Shown here: piece by piece, positions 46,189-54,444 of the stretch
Position numbering within the stretch: the stretch's first letter is position 1
How the letters are laid out: the number at the start of each line of letters is the position of its first letter
Assembly: GCF_036010325.1 (NCBI RefSeq)
Contig: NZ_CP108549.1
Coordinates: 2,542,001-2,606,000, forward strand
DNA length: 64,000 bases
Source of the DNA: Streptomyces sp. NBC_01210
Lineage (GTDB): Bacteria; Actinomycetota; Actinomycetes; Streptomycetales; Streptomycetaceae
Reading direction: 5' to 3'
Position numbers and translations under genes: made by a program
The notes under the pieces: generated by a model
Told to the model about the DNA's origin: nothing
Databases searched by the model: none
The model's input: only the letters and a program-made list of their open reading frames with translations

Positions 46189-46982
46189 GCACGGAGGTCT
46201 CCGGCTTCGGAGGCGCTTCGGCCGACTGGTTGGCCGGGCTCGGCGGACTGCGCAACACCGTCCGCCAGGAGCTTGTCGCCCGTCAGCTCGACGAACAGAT
46301 AGCCGCCCGCTACCCGGTCGGGCAGCGGCTGCGCATCCTCGATGTGGGGATGGGGCAGGGCACCCAGGCGCTGCGTCTCGCCCGCGCCGGGCACACGGTG
46401 ACCGGTCTGGAGTCCGATCCCGCGATGCTGAAGGCGGCACACAACTCGCTGGCCACCGAGCCGGCCGGAATCCGTGAGCGGGTCCGGCTGATAGAGGGCG
46501 ACGGCCGGGACACCGGGGTGCATTTCCTGCCCGGCAGCTTCGACGTGGTGCTCTGCCACGGGGTGCTGATGTACGTCACGGAGCCGGACGCGATGCTGGC
46601 CGGCATGGCCAGGATGCTGGCGCCGGGCGGTCTCCTCTCACTGCTCGTACGGAACGCGGACGCACTGGCCATGCGGTCGGGGCTGGCCGGGGACTGGTCG
46701 GCCGCGCTGACCGCGTTCGACACCGATGCGTACACCAACCGGCTCGGGCTTCCGGTGCGGGCGGACCGGCTCGAGGCGCTGACGGCGACGCTGGCGGGGA
46801 TCGCGGCGCCGCTGCACGCCTGGTACGGGGTGCGGGTCTTCACCGACAACGTCCCCAACGAGGCCGAACTGCCGGCCGCCGAGGAGCTGGAACGGCTGCT
46901 GGCGGCGGAGGACCGAGCGGGACGTACGGAGCCGTACCGCGGTGTGGCCGCGCTGCTGCATCTGTGCGGCGTGCGCGGCTGA
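46185..46982 (+). CDS. Class I SAM-dependent methyltransferase
   Basis: A 265-aa methyltransferase with motif I LDVGMGQGTQA near residue 60, acidic E at the end of strand two (TGLESD), GDGRD, and the motif IV region DVVLCHGVLMYV. It resembles the SmtA/CmoM-like group, possibly acting on tRNA or a small molecule. Coding-quality sequence extends upstream of the first ordinary start (TTG 46230) to a CTG at 46185 that overlaps the previous stop (CTGA) and has GGAGAG 5 nt upstream. I therefore favour the rare CTG start, with 46230 as the alternative. Confidence 0.85.
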   Translation: MSTEVSGFGGASADWLAGLGGLRNTVRQELVARQLDEQIAARYPVGQRLRILDVGMGQGTQALRLARAGHTVTGLESDPAMLKAAHNSLATEPAGIRERVRLIEGDGRDTGVHFLPGSFDVVLCHGVLMYVTEPDAMLAGMARMLAPGGLLSLLVRNADALAMRSGLAGDWSAALTAFDTDAYTNRLGLPVRADRLEALTATLAGIAAPLHAWYGVRVFTDNVPNEAELPAAEELERLLAAEDRAGRTEPYRGVAALLHLCGVRG

Positions 46983-47591
46983 GCCGTGGCCCCAGGCCCC
47001 TGGGGCACGTGGGGGCCGACGCCCCCACACCACCCGAGCGGCAGCTCCGCGCCGTAAACAACTCGCGGAGCCCACTCCCCGAGCCGACAGCTCCGCGCCA
47101 CAGGCGCACAGGCGGCCCACCCGGGCGGCAGCTCCGCACCGCAAACCACAAGCGCTGGGGCACAGCCCCAGGCAGCGGGCGAGAACGTTGGCGGGCTGCC
47201 CCCAGAGCACCGGCTCCGCGTCGCGGCCCTTCACGCCCCCGGCACCGGGCACTCGAGGGGCCCGGTGCCCGACCCTGGCAGGCGGACGCGCAAGGGTCGT
47301 GTTCGGGACGTAAAGCGCCGCAACTCGCGCGAAGCGCGCTGACCACGCGGCGGAGCCGCATATCGGATGCAGCGCAGTCCCGGACTCGAGCCCCGGAGCG
47401 GATCCCGGACGGCCACCGGCCCAAGACCGGCCACCCCCAAGCACCCAAAACCCGCACCCCGCAAAGGACCCGCGCCCGGGGACCACGGCGCCCCGTCAAG
47501 GAACCCGCCCCCGCAAGGGACCCGCACCCCGGGACCCGGACCCGCCCCGCCCCGCCCCGCCCCGCCCCGCCCCCCGCAAGGGACCCGCGAG
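46983..47591. other. 609 bp non-coding region rich in repeats
   Basis: No convincing gene; the frames here give Pro/Arg/Ala-rich translations with no start support. It contains several copies of CGGCAGCTCCGC, small GC hairpins such as GGGCACTCGAGGGGCCCGGTGCCC, three copies of GCAARGGACCCGC (about 47460-47590) and a (CCCGC)6 microsatellite. It is the largest empty stretch in the window and lies between the methyltransferase and a small gene on the other strand. Confidence 0.7.
47541..47574 (+). repeat. CCCGC pentanucleotide microsatellite
   Basis: Six perfect CCCGC units followed by CCCC. The opposite strand is G-rich (GGGGC units) and could form a quadruplex. Tracts like this vary in length between strains. 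Confidence 0.85.
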
Positions 47592-47801
47592 CTATGCCTC
47601 GTTCGCGTGCAGGCTCATCGGACCGTAGATCTTCGTCGAGTCCTCCGAAAGGATCACCTGGTCCGCCCCGCCCTCCAGCAGGTCCTTCCAGAACTCACCG
47701 ATCCACGACTCCGCGTCCCCCTGCGTCGTGAACTCCTCCGGCTGCACCGCCGGCTGGACCTCCGTCCCGTCGGACTTCTCGAAACGCCACGTCCATGCCA
47801 T
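47592..47801 (-). CDS. Small conserved hypothetical protein
   Basis: A 69-aa soluble protein (MAWTWRFEKSDG...), Trp and acidic rich, with a run of small alternating strands. I know it only as a conserved actinobacterial protein of unknown function. The ATG at 47801 was chosen because the upstream frame is Arg/Ser/Pro-rich shadow of the cobU strand. It is divergent from cobU with 91 bp between them. Confidence 0.7.
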   Translation of the reverse strand: MAWTWRFEKSDGTEVQPAVQPEEFTTQGDAESWIGEFWKDLLEGGADQVILSEDSTKIYGPMSLHANEA

Positions 47802-47892
47802 GTCCGCCTCCCAGGGCCCACCAGTGATCTCGTTGCTGCCCGCAGCGTAGCCGGGCGCGCACGCCCCGCGGTGACGCGGGAGGATCGTGAAC

Positions 47893-49092
47893 GTGGAACT
47901 CACTCTGCTCGGCACCGGCGCCCCCGCCGGACTCCCCCGGCCCGACTGCCCGTGCGCCGTCTGCGCCACCGCTCGCGGCCCGCTCGCCCGCGCCGCCACC
48001 GCGCTGCTCGTCGACAGCGCGCTGCTGCTCGACCTCACCCCGGGCGCCGCCATGGCAGCCGCCCGGGCCGGGCACTCGCTCGTCGGCGTACGGCAGGTGC
48101 TGCTGACGCATCCGCACGACGGGCCCCCCGTGGATCTGCCCGCCGGGCTGCCGACGGCGGGACGGGTCCCGGACGGACAGGAGTTGACGCTGATCAGCGG
48201 GCACCGGGTGCGTGCCGTGTCGATGGACAACCCCGGTACGGGGTACGAGGTGACCTCTCCGGAGGGCGAGCGGCTTCTCTATCTGCCGCCCGGCGGAGCG
48301 CCTGCCGGTCTCGCCGAAGGGCTGGCCGCGTACGACATGGTCGTCGCCGACGTGGTGGGGCGGCCCGACGCGATCGCCCGGCTGCGCGCCGCCGGGGCGA
48401 TCGGGTCGACCACTGACGTCATCGCCGTCCACCTCGACCACGACGTACCCGGCGGCCCCGAACTGGCGCGGCGGCTCGCGGCCGCGGGCGCGCGTGCCGT
48501 GCCCGACGGGACGACGCTGACCATCGGCGAGTACCACGCCGTACCGGATGTGCCCCGCCGCACCCTCGTCACCGGCGGCGCCCGCTCCGGCAAGTCCCTG
48601 GAGGCCGAGCGTCGGCTCGAGACCTTCGCCGAGGTGCTGTACGTCGCGACAAGCGGGAGCAGGGAAGGCGACCCCGAATGGGCGGCCCGGGTCTCCCTGC
48701 ACCGCGAGCGCCGCCCCGGGGCCTGGGACACCGCCGAGACCTGCGATCTCGTACCGCTGCTGGCCGAGGACGGGCCGCCGATGCTGATCGACTGTCTCTC
48801 GCTCTGGCTCACCGACGCGATGGACCGGGTGGACGCGTGGGACGACGCGAAGTGGGCGGCGGACGGTGAGCACGCGCTGCACGCGCGCGTGGCCGAACTG
48901 GTCGCCGCAGTACGGCAGACCCCGCGGACGGTCGTCGCCGTGACGAACGAGGTCGGCAGCGGCGTTGTCCCGGCCACCGCGTCGGGCCGCCGCTTCCGCG
49001 ACGAACTGGGCCGTCTCAACGCCGCCTTCGCGGCCGAGTGCGAACACGTCCTGCTGGTCGTCGCGGGCCAGGCCCTGGTCCTCCGCGGCTGA
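47893..49092 (+). CDS. cobU: MBL-fold domain fused to adenosylcobinamide kinase/guanylyltransferase
   Basis: A 399-aa fusion. Residues 1 to about 215 are a metallo-beta-lactamase-like fold (LLGTGAPAG, LLTHPHDG) whose metal motif is incomplete. Residues about 222-399 are CobU: the P-loop GGARSGKS (228-235) and the guanylylated His in SLHRERRPGAW. CobU phosphorylates adenosylcobinamide and then attaches GMP, before CobS joins the lower ligand. GTG 47893 is preferred over 47887 because GGGAGG then has proper 9-nt spacing. cobT follows 127 bp downstream. Confidence 0.93.
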   Translation: MELTLLGTGAPAGLPRPDCPCAVCATARGPLARAATALLVDSALLLDLTPGAAMAAARAGHSLVGVRQVLLTHPHDGPPVDLPAGLPTAGRVPDGQELTLISGHRVRAVSMDNPGTGYEVTSPEGERLLYLPPGGAPAGLAEGLAAYDMVVADVVGRPDAIARLRAAGAIGSTTDVIAVHLDHDVPGGPELARRLAAAGARAVPDGTTLTIGEYHAVPDVPRRTLVTGGARSGKSLEAERRLETFAEVLYVATSGSREGDPEWAARVSLHRERRPGAWDTAETCDLVPLLAEDGPPMLIDCLSLWLTDAMDRVDAWDDAKWAADGEHALHARVAELVAAVRQTPRTVVAVTNEVGSGVVPATASGRRFRDELGRLNAAFAAECEHVLLVVAGQALVLRG

Positions 49093-49219
49093 CCCGCCCA
49101 CCCACCAGGTGCCGGGGCGCCCCCCGGATGCCCACGAGGAAACCACCCACCGGACAGCAACCGTCAACGCCCCCCGGCCCACCTGAGCCACATGACCGGG
49201 TGACTGTACTGTTCGGCGA

Positions 49220-50290
49220 ATGAGCAGGCTGAATCTCGATGACTTCTCCGACCTGATCGAGCGCCCCGACAACGGTATGCGGCGTGACGCCGAAGAACGC
49301 CGGGAGCGGCTGATCGTTCCGCCCGGTTCCCTCGGACGTCTCGACGAGCTGGGCGAGTGGCTTTCGGCCGCGCAGGCCGCCGTGCCGGTCAAGGCCATCG
49401 ACCAGCCGCGCGTCGTACTGTTCGCCGGTGATCACGGGGTCGCCGAACTGGGCGTCTCCGGCCGGGAGTCCGGCTCCGCGCACCAGCTGGTGCGCGCCGC
49501 GCTGGAGGGCGCGAGCCCCGTCGCCGTACTGGCCCGCCGGATGGGCGTGCCGGTACGGATCGTCGACGCCGGTCTGGACTGCGAGCCGGAGCTGCTGCCG
49601 GACGAGGTCGTACGTCACCGGGTGCGCCGCGGCAGCGGACGTATCGACGTCGAGGACGCGCTGACGATCGAGGAGGCCGAGCAGGCCGTACGCCTCGGTA
49701 TGGCCATCGCCGACGAGGAGGCCGACTCCGGCACCGATCTGGTCGTACTCGGCGATCTGAGTGTCGGCGGCACCACGCCCGCCGCCACGCTGATCGCCGC
49801 GCTGTGCGGCACGGACGCATCCGTGGTCACCGGCCGCGGCGGCGCAGGCATCGACGATCTGGCCTGGATGCGCAAGTGCGCGGCGATCCGGGACGCGTTG
49901 CGGCGCGCCCGGCCGGTGCTCGGCGATCAGCTGGAGCTGCTGGCGACGGTGGGCGGCGCGGATCTGGCCGCGACAACCGGATTCCTGCTGCAGAGTGCCG
50001 TACGGCGCATGCCGGTGATCCTCGATGGAGTGGTCTCGGCGGCGTGTGCGCTGGTCGGCCAGCGGGCGGCATTCCGGGCCCCGGACTGGTGGCTCGCGGG
50101 TCAGGTGAGCGGCGAACCCGCGCAGACGAAGGCGCTGGACCGGATGGCGCTCAACCCGCTGCTCGACCATGGCGTCACTGTGGGCGAAGGAACCGGGGCA
50201 TTGCTCGCACTCCCCCTCGTGCAGGCTTCGGCCGTGCTCGCGGCCGAACTGCCGGAGCGTACGGAGTCGGTGGAGAGCGACACGGACTGA
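49220..50290 (+). CDS. cobT: Nicotinate-nucleotide--dimethylbenzimidazole phosphoribosyltransferase
   Basis: Makes alpha-ribazole phosphate, the lower-ligand nucleotide of cobalamin. The protein is 356 aa, the usual length. PPGSLGRLDELG near 35, GDHGV near 72, and the C-terminal GVTVGEGTGAL with catalytic E323 are all present. It is in the same direction as cobU. M. tuberculosis has cobT (Rv2207) next to cobS. Confidence 0.97.
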   Translation: MSRLNLDDFSDLIERPDNGMRRDAEERRERLIVPPGSLGRLDELGEWLSAAQAAVPVKAIDQPRVVLFAGDHGVAELGVSGRESGSAHQLVRAALEGASPVAVLARRMGVPVRIVDAGLDCEPELLPDEVVRHRVRRGSGRIDVEDALTIEEAEQAVRLGMAIADEEADSGTDLVVLGDLSVGGTTPAATLIAALCGTDASVVTGRGGAGIDDLAWMRKCAAIRDALRRARPVLGDQLELLATVGGADLAATTGFLLQSAVRRMPVILDGVVSAACALVGQRAAFRAPDWWLAGQVSGEPAQTKALDRMALNPLLDHGVTVGEGTGALLALPLVQASAVLAAELPERTESVESDTD

Positions 50291-50384
50291 CGCGTCGGTG
50301 CGGCCGCCACCAATGGGCGGCCGCACTCTCGCCCACCTTGATGCGCGATGCCCCATATCATCGCGTTTCATGGGAGAGGTCCGC

Positions 50385-52145
50385 TTGTCCAGCGAAGAGG
50401 CGAGCCGTAGTACGAGCCGAAGCGCCGTCCGTTCGCGGCGCAGTGCGGCGTTCGCCGTCTGGTATCTGCGTGCCGTGGCGTTCATCAACCTCCTGAGTGC
50501 TGTGTGGGTCTCCCTCCTCCAGGACCTCCGGCGGCACAACGTCGATGACTACTTCACGCCGTATCTGCTCACCGCCGGCTTCGCCTCCGGAGCCTTCACG
50601 CTCTTCCTGGCGATCACCATGCGCCGTCGCAAGCGCGCCGCCTGGATCCTCAATTTCGTACTGGCCGGACTCTTTCTGCTGCTCTTCGTCCTCGCGATCG
50701 GCGTCGACCCCGAGGTCCGTGAACATGCGCAGAACTGGATCTCCCTCGTCCTGACCGCCGCCTTCGTACTCGCGCTGGCGCTCGGCCGACGGGAGTTCTA
50801 CGCGAAGGGCGACCGCTCCAACCCCAGGCTGGCCGCGGCGGTCGCGGTCGGCGGGCTGCTGGTCACCTCGCTGGTCGCCGCGACACTCGTCACCGTCACC
50901 AATACCGCGGCCGGTCAGTCCACCTTCCTGCAGCGCTGGTACTACGGCCTGCTGCGGCTGATCACGCTCGCCCCGGACGACTCCCGCCTCGCCGGCATCA
51001 GCACGCCCGGCTGGGTCAATGTCACCATCAACGTGCTGTCGACACTGCTGCTGTTCGCCGTGCTGTACGCGGCCTTCCGCTCCCGCCGGGCCGTCGACGC
51101 GCTCACCGAGGACGACGAGGAGAGGCTGCGCGTCCTGCTGCAGCGCCACGGCGACCGGGACTCGCTCGGCTACTTCTCACTGCGCCGCGAGAAGAGCGTC
51201 GTCTGGTCACCGACCGGGAAGGCCGCCGTCGTCTACCGCGTGGTGGGCGGCGTCTCGCTCGCCTCGGGCGACCCGATCGGCGACCCGGAGGCCTGGCCCG
51301 GCGCGATCGACCCCTGGCTGGCCGAGGCGCGTGAACACGGCTGGATCCCGGCGGTGATGGGCGCGAGCGAGGAGGCCGGGACGATCTACGCGCGGCACGG
51401 GCTGGACGCCCTGGAGCTCGGCGACGAGGCGATCGTGGAGACCGACGACTTCACTCTGGACGGCCGCGCGATGCGGACCGTGCGCCAGGCCTACAACCGG
51501 GTCGGGCGCGCCGGTTACGAGGTGCGGATCCGCCGCCACGAGGACATCCCGCCCGAGGAGATGGCCGTACTGGTCGGGCGCGCCGACGACTGGCGCGACG
51601 GGGCCACCGAGCGCGGCTTCTCGATGGCGCTGGGGCGGCTCGGCGATCCCGGGGACGGCCGCTGCGTGATGCTCGAATGCACGGACGGCCAGGGCGAGTT
51701 GCGGGCGGTGCTGAGCTTTGCGCCGTGGGGCCCCAAGGGGCTCTCGCTCGATCTGATGCGGCGTGACCGGGGCTCCGAGAACGGCCTGATGGAATTCATG
51801 GTCATCGAGCTCCTGCAGCGCGCGAAGGAGATCGGGATCACGCAGGTGTCATTGAACTTCGCGATGTTCAGATCGGTCTTCGAACGTGGCTCGAAGCTCG
51901 GCGCCGGTCCGGTGCTGAGACTGTGGCGCTCACTCCTCAGCTTCTTCTCCCGCTGGTGGCAGATCGAGTCGCTGTACCGCGCCAACGCCAAGTACCGACC
52001 TATCTGGGAGCCACGTTTCATGCTCTTCGAAAAGAGCGCCGACCTGCTGCGCATCGGCCTGGCGGCGGGCCGCGCCGAGGGCTTCCTCGAGGCGCCGGGA
52101 CTGCCCAAGTGGCTGCACCGCAGGCACTTGGAGTCCAGGCGTTGA
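50385..52145 (+). CDS. MprF-like phosphatidylglycerol aminoacyltransferase (DUF2156)
   Basis: A 586-aa membrane protein. Six or so membrane helices (about 20-240) precede a cytoplasmic DUF2156 domain (about 255-580) with the paired GNAT-like folds of MprF/LysX. Such enzymes transfer Lys or Ala from tRNA to phosphatidylglycerol and raise resistance to cationic peptides; the tRNA-synthetase domain of LysX is absent. TTG at 50385 follows GGGAGAGG at the right distance; the ATG at 50370 overlaps that site. The next gene starts inside the stop codon. Confidence 0.88.
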   Translation: MSSEEASRSTSRSAVRSRRSAAFAVWYLRAVAFINLLSAVWVSLLQDLRRHNVDDYFTPYLLTAGFASGAFTLFLAITMRRRKRAAWILNFVLAGLFLLLFVLAIGVDPEVREHAQNWISLVLTAAFVLALALGRREFYAKGDRSNPRLAAAVAVGGLLVTSLVAATLVTVTNTAAGQSTFLQRWYYGLLRLITLAPDDSRLAGISTPGWVNVTINVLSTLLLFAVLYAAFRSRRAVDALTEDDEERLRVLLQRHGDRDSLGYFSLRREKSVVWSPTGKAAVVYRVVGGVSLASGDPIGDPEAWPGAIDPWLAEAREHGWIPAVMGASEEAGTIYARHGLDALELGDEAIVETDDFTLDGRAMRTVRQAYNRVGRAGYEVRIRRHEDIPPEEMAVLVGRADDWRDGATERGFSMALGRLGDPGDGRCVMLECTDGQGELRAVLSFAPWGPKGLSLDLMRRDRGSENGLMEFMVIELLQRAKEIGITQVSLNFAMFRSVFERGSKLGAGPVLRLWRSLLSFFSRWWQIESLYRANAKYRPIWEPRFMLFEKSADLLRIGLAAGRAEGFLEAPGLPKWLHRRHLESRR

Positions 52146-52852
52146 AGACGGTGATCGCGTTCGTGCGCCGTGAGTGGGGGCCTCTGTACGCGACCCTGCG
52201 GAGGGCACTCGTCACCAAGAAGTGGCGGGCGATCCCGATGACGCTCGGGGCGGTCTGCCTCACGGCACTGTTCCAGCTGGTGCAGAACCAGTCCTGGGGC
52301 TTCGGCCTCGTGCGCAACCTCGGCTTCGTGAAGGCCGAGGACCCGCTCCGGGTGGCGCTGCTGCGTACCCCGCTGTCGCTGTTCGTCCCGGCGCTGGATC
52401 TGCCGGTGTGGGGTGCGCTGGCGCAGGTCCTGCTGGTCTTCGGGATCGCGGAGATCTGTCTGGGCCGGTGGCGGACGCTGGTGATCGCGTATGTGTCGAC
52501 GCTGGCCGGCACGACGTACGCACGGATCGGTGTCTCACTCGACCCTGAGAGCCTCTTCGGGCTGCCCGCGTCGGACGCCGTGGTCGTCGACACCGGCCCG
52601 TCGGCTGCGGTCGTCGGCCTCGCGGTCTTCGTCTGCTGGCGCTACCGGGCCTGGTGCACGGCGGCGCTGGTGGCCGTGTTGATGGTCGGCGAGGTGCTCT
52701 TCAAGAACAATCTCGCGGGCAAGGAGCATCTGGCGGCGATCGCGGCGGTGCTGGCGGTGTGCGGGCTCTCGGCGCTGCGCCGGCGGTGGCGGCTCAGGCG
52801 TCAGCGTTTGCGTACCGGCAGCCGGTCGGGCGCCCCGCCGATCAGATCCTGA
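52142..52852 (+). CDS. Rhomboid-like membrane protein
   Basis: A 236-aa protein with six membrane helices. The pattern GPSAAVVG near 155 (Ser in a GxS context) and KEHLAAIAAV near 200 (His in a helix) recalls the Rhomboid_2 family of actinobacteria, so a Ser-His dyad is possible but unproven. TTG at 52142 overlaps the MprF-like stop codon, so the two are coupled and may act on the membrane together. The 3' end overlaps the convergent gene by 52 bp. Confidence 0.75.
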   Translation: MKTVIAFVRREWGPLYATLRRALVTKKWRAIPMTLGAVCLTALFQLVQNQSWGFGLVRNLGFVKAEDPLRVALLRTPLSLFVPALDLPVWGALAQVLLVFGIAEICLGRWRTLVIAYVSTLAGTTYARIGVSLDPESLFGLPASDAVVVDTGPSAAVVGLAVFVCWRYRAWCTAALVAVLMVGEVLFKNNLAGKEHLAAIAAVLAVCGLSALRRRWRLRRQRLRTGSRSGAPPIRS

Positions 52853-53556
52853 AGTTTTCGGCGTGGCCGGTCCCAGCGACGGTCGTGGTGGAAGGAGCGC
52901 AGCCCGGCCCTGGCGCGCGCCTTGGGCCGGTTGCGGTAGAAGCGGCGGGCCCAGGGCGAGCCGGGCCGGGCCAGCCGTACCGCACCGAAGAGCGCCAGGA
53001 ACGGGATCAGCGTGCCGAGGAGCGCCATTCGCAGCTTGCCCTTGAAGAGCGCGATGAGCACGAAGAGGAAGTTGAACACCAGCGTCAGGATCAGCGAGGT
53101 GCGGTCCTGGCGTTCGTCGGGGGTGAGCTGGTCCACGCCGAGTGGCGAGAAGCCGCCGAGCACCAGCAGCGCCAGGGCCGAGGCGATCACCACGACCTCC
53201 ACGCTCTGCCGGCCCTGCTCGGTCCAGTAGACGTCGTCGAGATGCAGGATGAGCGCGAACTCGTCGAGTACGAGGCCCGCGCCGATCCCGAAGACGATCG
53301 CGCAGACCGCAGCGGCGGGGCCCTCCCTGCCGTTGCCGACCGCCCCGAAGCCGCCGATGACGATCAGGATGACGCCGGGGACCACATGGTGGATGTGCAT
53401 GCCGCCGGGTGCGATGTTCTTGAACGGCCCCCGGCCCGCCCTGATCAGCCGGGTGACCGTGCGCGTCACCAGAAAGGTGAGCATGAAGGAGACCAGCGCG
53501 AGCAGCATCGGGAGCTTCCCCGGCTCCACGATGTTCCGGTAAAACCAGTGACCCAT
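52801..53556 (-). CDS. Polytopic membrane protein with conserved His/Asp motifs, unknown function
   Basis: A 251-aa integral membrane protein with about six helices. Conserved-looking polar motifs lie in the helices: GGMHIHHVVPG near 52-62 and DEFALILHLDDVYW near 100-113, which together could hold one or two metal ions. The C terminus is very basic. No family name is known to me. The start at 53556 has GGGAGCGGG upstream. It is flanked by the rhomboid-like gene (convergent) and cobS (divergent). Confidence 0.75.
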   Translation of the reverse strand: MGHWFYRNIVEPGKLPMLLALVSFMLTFLVTRTVTRLIRAGRGPFKNIAPGGMHIHHVVPGVILIVIGGFGAVGNGREGPAAAVCAIVFGIGAGLVLDEFALILHLDDVYWTEQGRQSVEVVVIASALALLVLGGFSPLGVDQLTPDERQDRTSLILTLVFNFLFVLIALFKGKLRMALLGTLIPFLALFGAVRLARPGSPWARRFYRNRPKARARAGLRSFHHDRRWDRPRRKLQDLIGGAPDRLPVRKR

Positions 53557-53673
53557 GCCACCCGCTCCCGATTCGCACGTAATGCGCAATTTACCGTCAG
53601 TCCGGCCGGGCTACCCTTCGCGCGACACTGCGCTCACCCGGTGGACAACCGCCGGACCCGGCCCAAGGACTCC

Positions 53674-54444
53674 ATGGACGGCATACGTTTCGCCTTCGGC
53701 ACACTGACCGTGCTCCCCGTCCGCGTCACCCGCTGGGACCGTGCGGCGGCACGCGCCGGAATGCTCTGCGCGCCGCTGGCCGGACTGGTCGTCGGCCTGT
53801 TCGCGGCGGCACTCGGCGGGGTGCTGATGCTGCTGGGCTCGGGCCCGCTGCTCGCCGCGGTGGCCACGGCCGCCGTCCCCGCCGCCCTCACCCGCGGCCT
53901 CCATCTGGACGGTCTCGCGGACACCGCCGACGGCCTCGGCAGTGGCAAGCCGGCCGATGACGCACTGCGGATCATGAAGCAGTCGGACATCGGGCCATTC
54001 GGGGTCATCACCCTGCTGTTCGTGCTGCTCGCCCAGGTCGCGGCGCTGACCGAGCTGTACGGGCAGGGCTGGGCGCACGGCGCGGTCGCGGCGGTGGTCT
54101 CCGGGGTCGCCGCCCGCCTCGCCCTCACCCTCGCGTCCCGCACGGGCGTCCCGGCAGCCCGCCCGGACGGCCTCGGCGCGGCGGTCGCGGAAGTCGTTCC
54201 GGTACGCATCGGACTGGCCGTGGCCGCCGTGGTCACCGCGGTCTGCGCGGCGGCGGGTGCGCTCTTCGGCGCGTACGGCGCAGTGCATCACGCGCTGGCG
54301 GTGGCGGCCGGACTCGCAGTGGCGCACCTGCTGCTGCGCCACTGCGTACGCCGCTTCGGCGGGGTGAGCGGCGATGTGTTCGGCGCGCTGGCCGAAACGG
54401 CGGCGACGGCTTCACTCGTCGCTCTGGCGCTCGGCCGCTCCTAG
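53674..54444 (+). CDS. cobS: Adenosylcobinamide-GDP ribazoletransferase (cobalamin synthase)
   Basis: Membrane enzyme that joins adenosylcobinamide-GDP and alpha-ribazole, the last assembly step of cobalamin. The protein is 256 aa with about seven helices. The metal motif GLHLDGLADTADGL near 73-86 is typical. The ATG at 53674 is preceded by AAGGA. It ends in CTAG, a palindrome that is also the stop of the convergent GH114 gene. Confidence 0.94.
   Translation: MDGIRFAFGTLTVLPVRVTRWDRAAARAGMLCAPLAGLVVGLFAAALGGVLMLLGSGPLLAAVATAAVPAALTRGLHLDGLADTADGLGSGKPADDALRIMKQSDIGPFGVITLLFVLLAQVAALTELYGQGWAHGAVAAVVSGVAARLALTLASRTGVPAARPDGLGAAVAEVVPVRIGLAVAAVVTAVCAAAGALFGAYGAVHHALAVAAGLAVAHLLLRHCVRRFGGVSGDVFGALAETAATASLVALALGRS

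Noticed and set aside
47541..47574. CRISPR-like repeat
   Set aside because: The 5-bp units have no spacers; it is a microsatellite.
46983..47892. Adenosylcobalamin riboswitch upstream of cobU
   Set aside because: No B12-box (GCCACTG core) or ordered aptamer blocks are visible on either strand; a covariance search would settle it.
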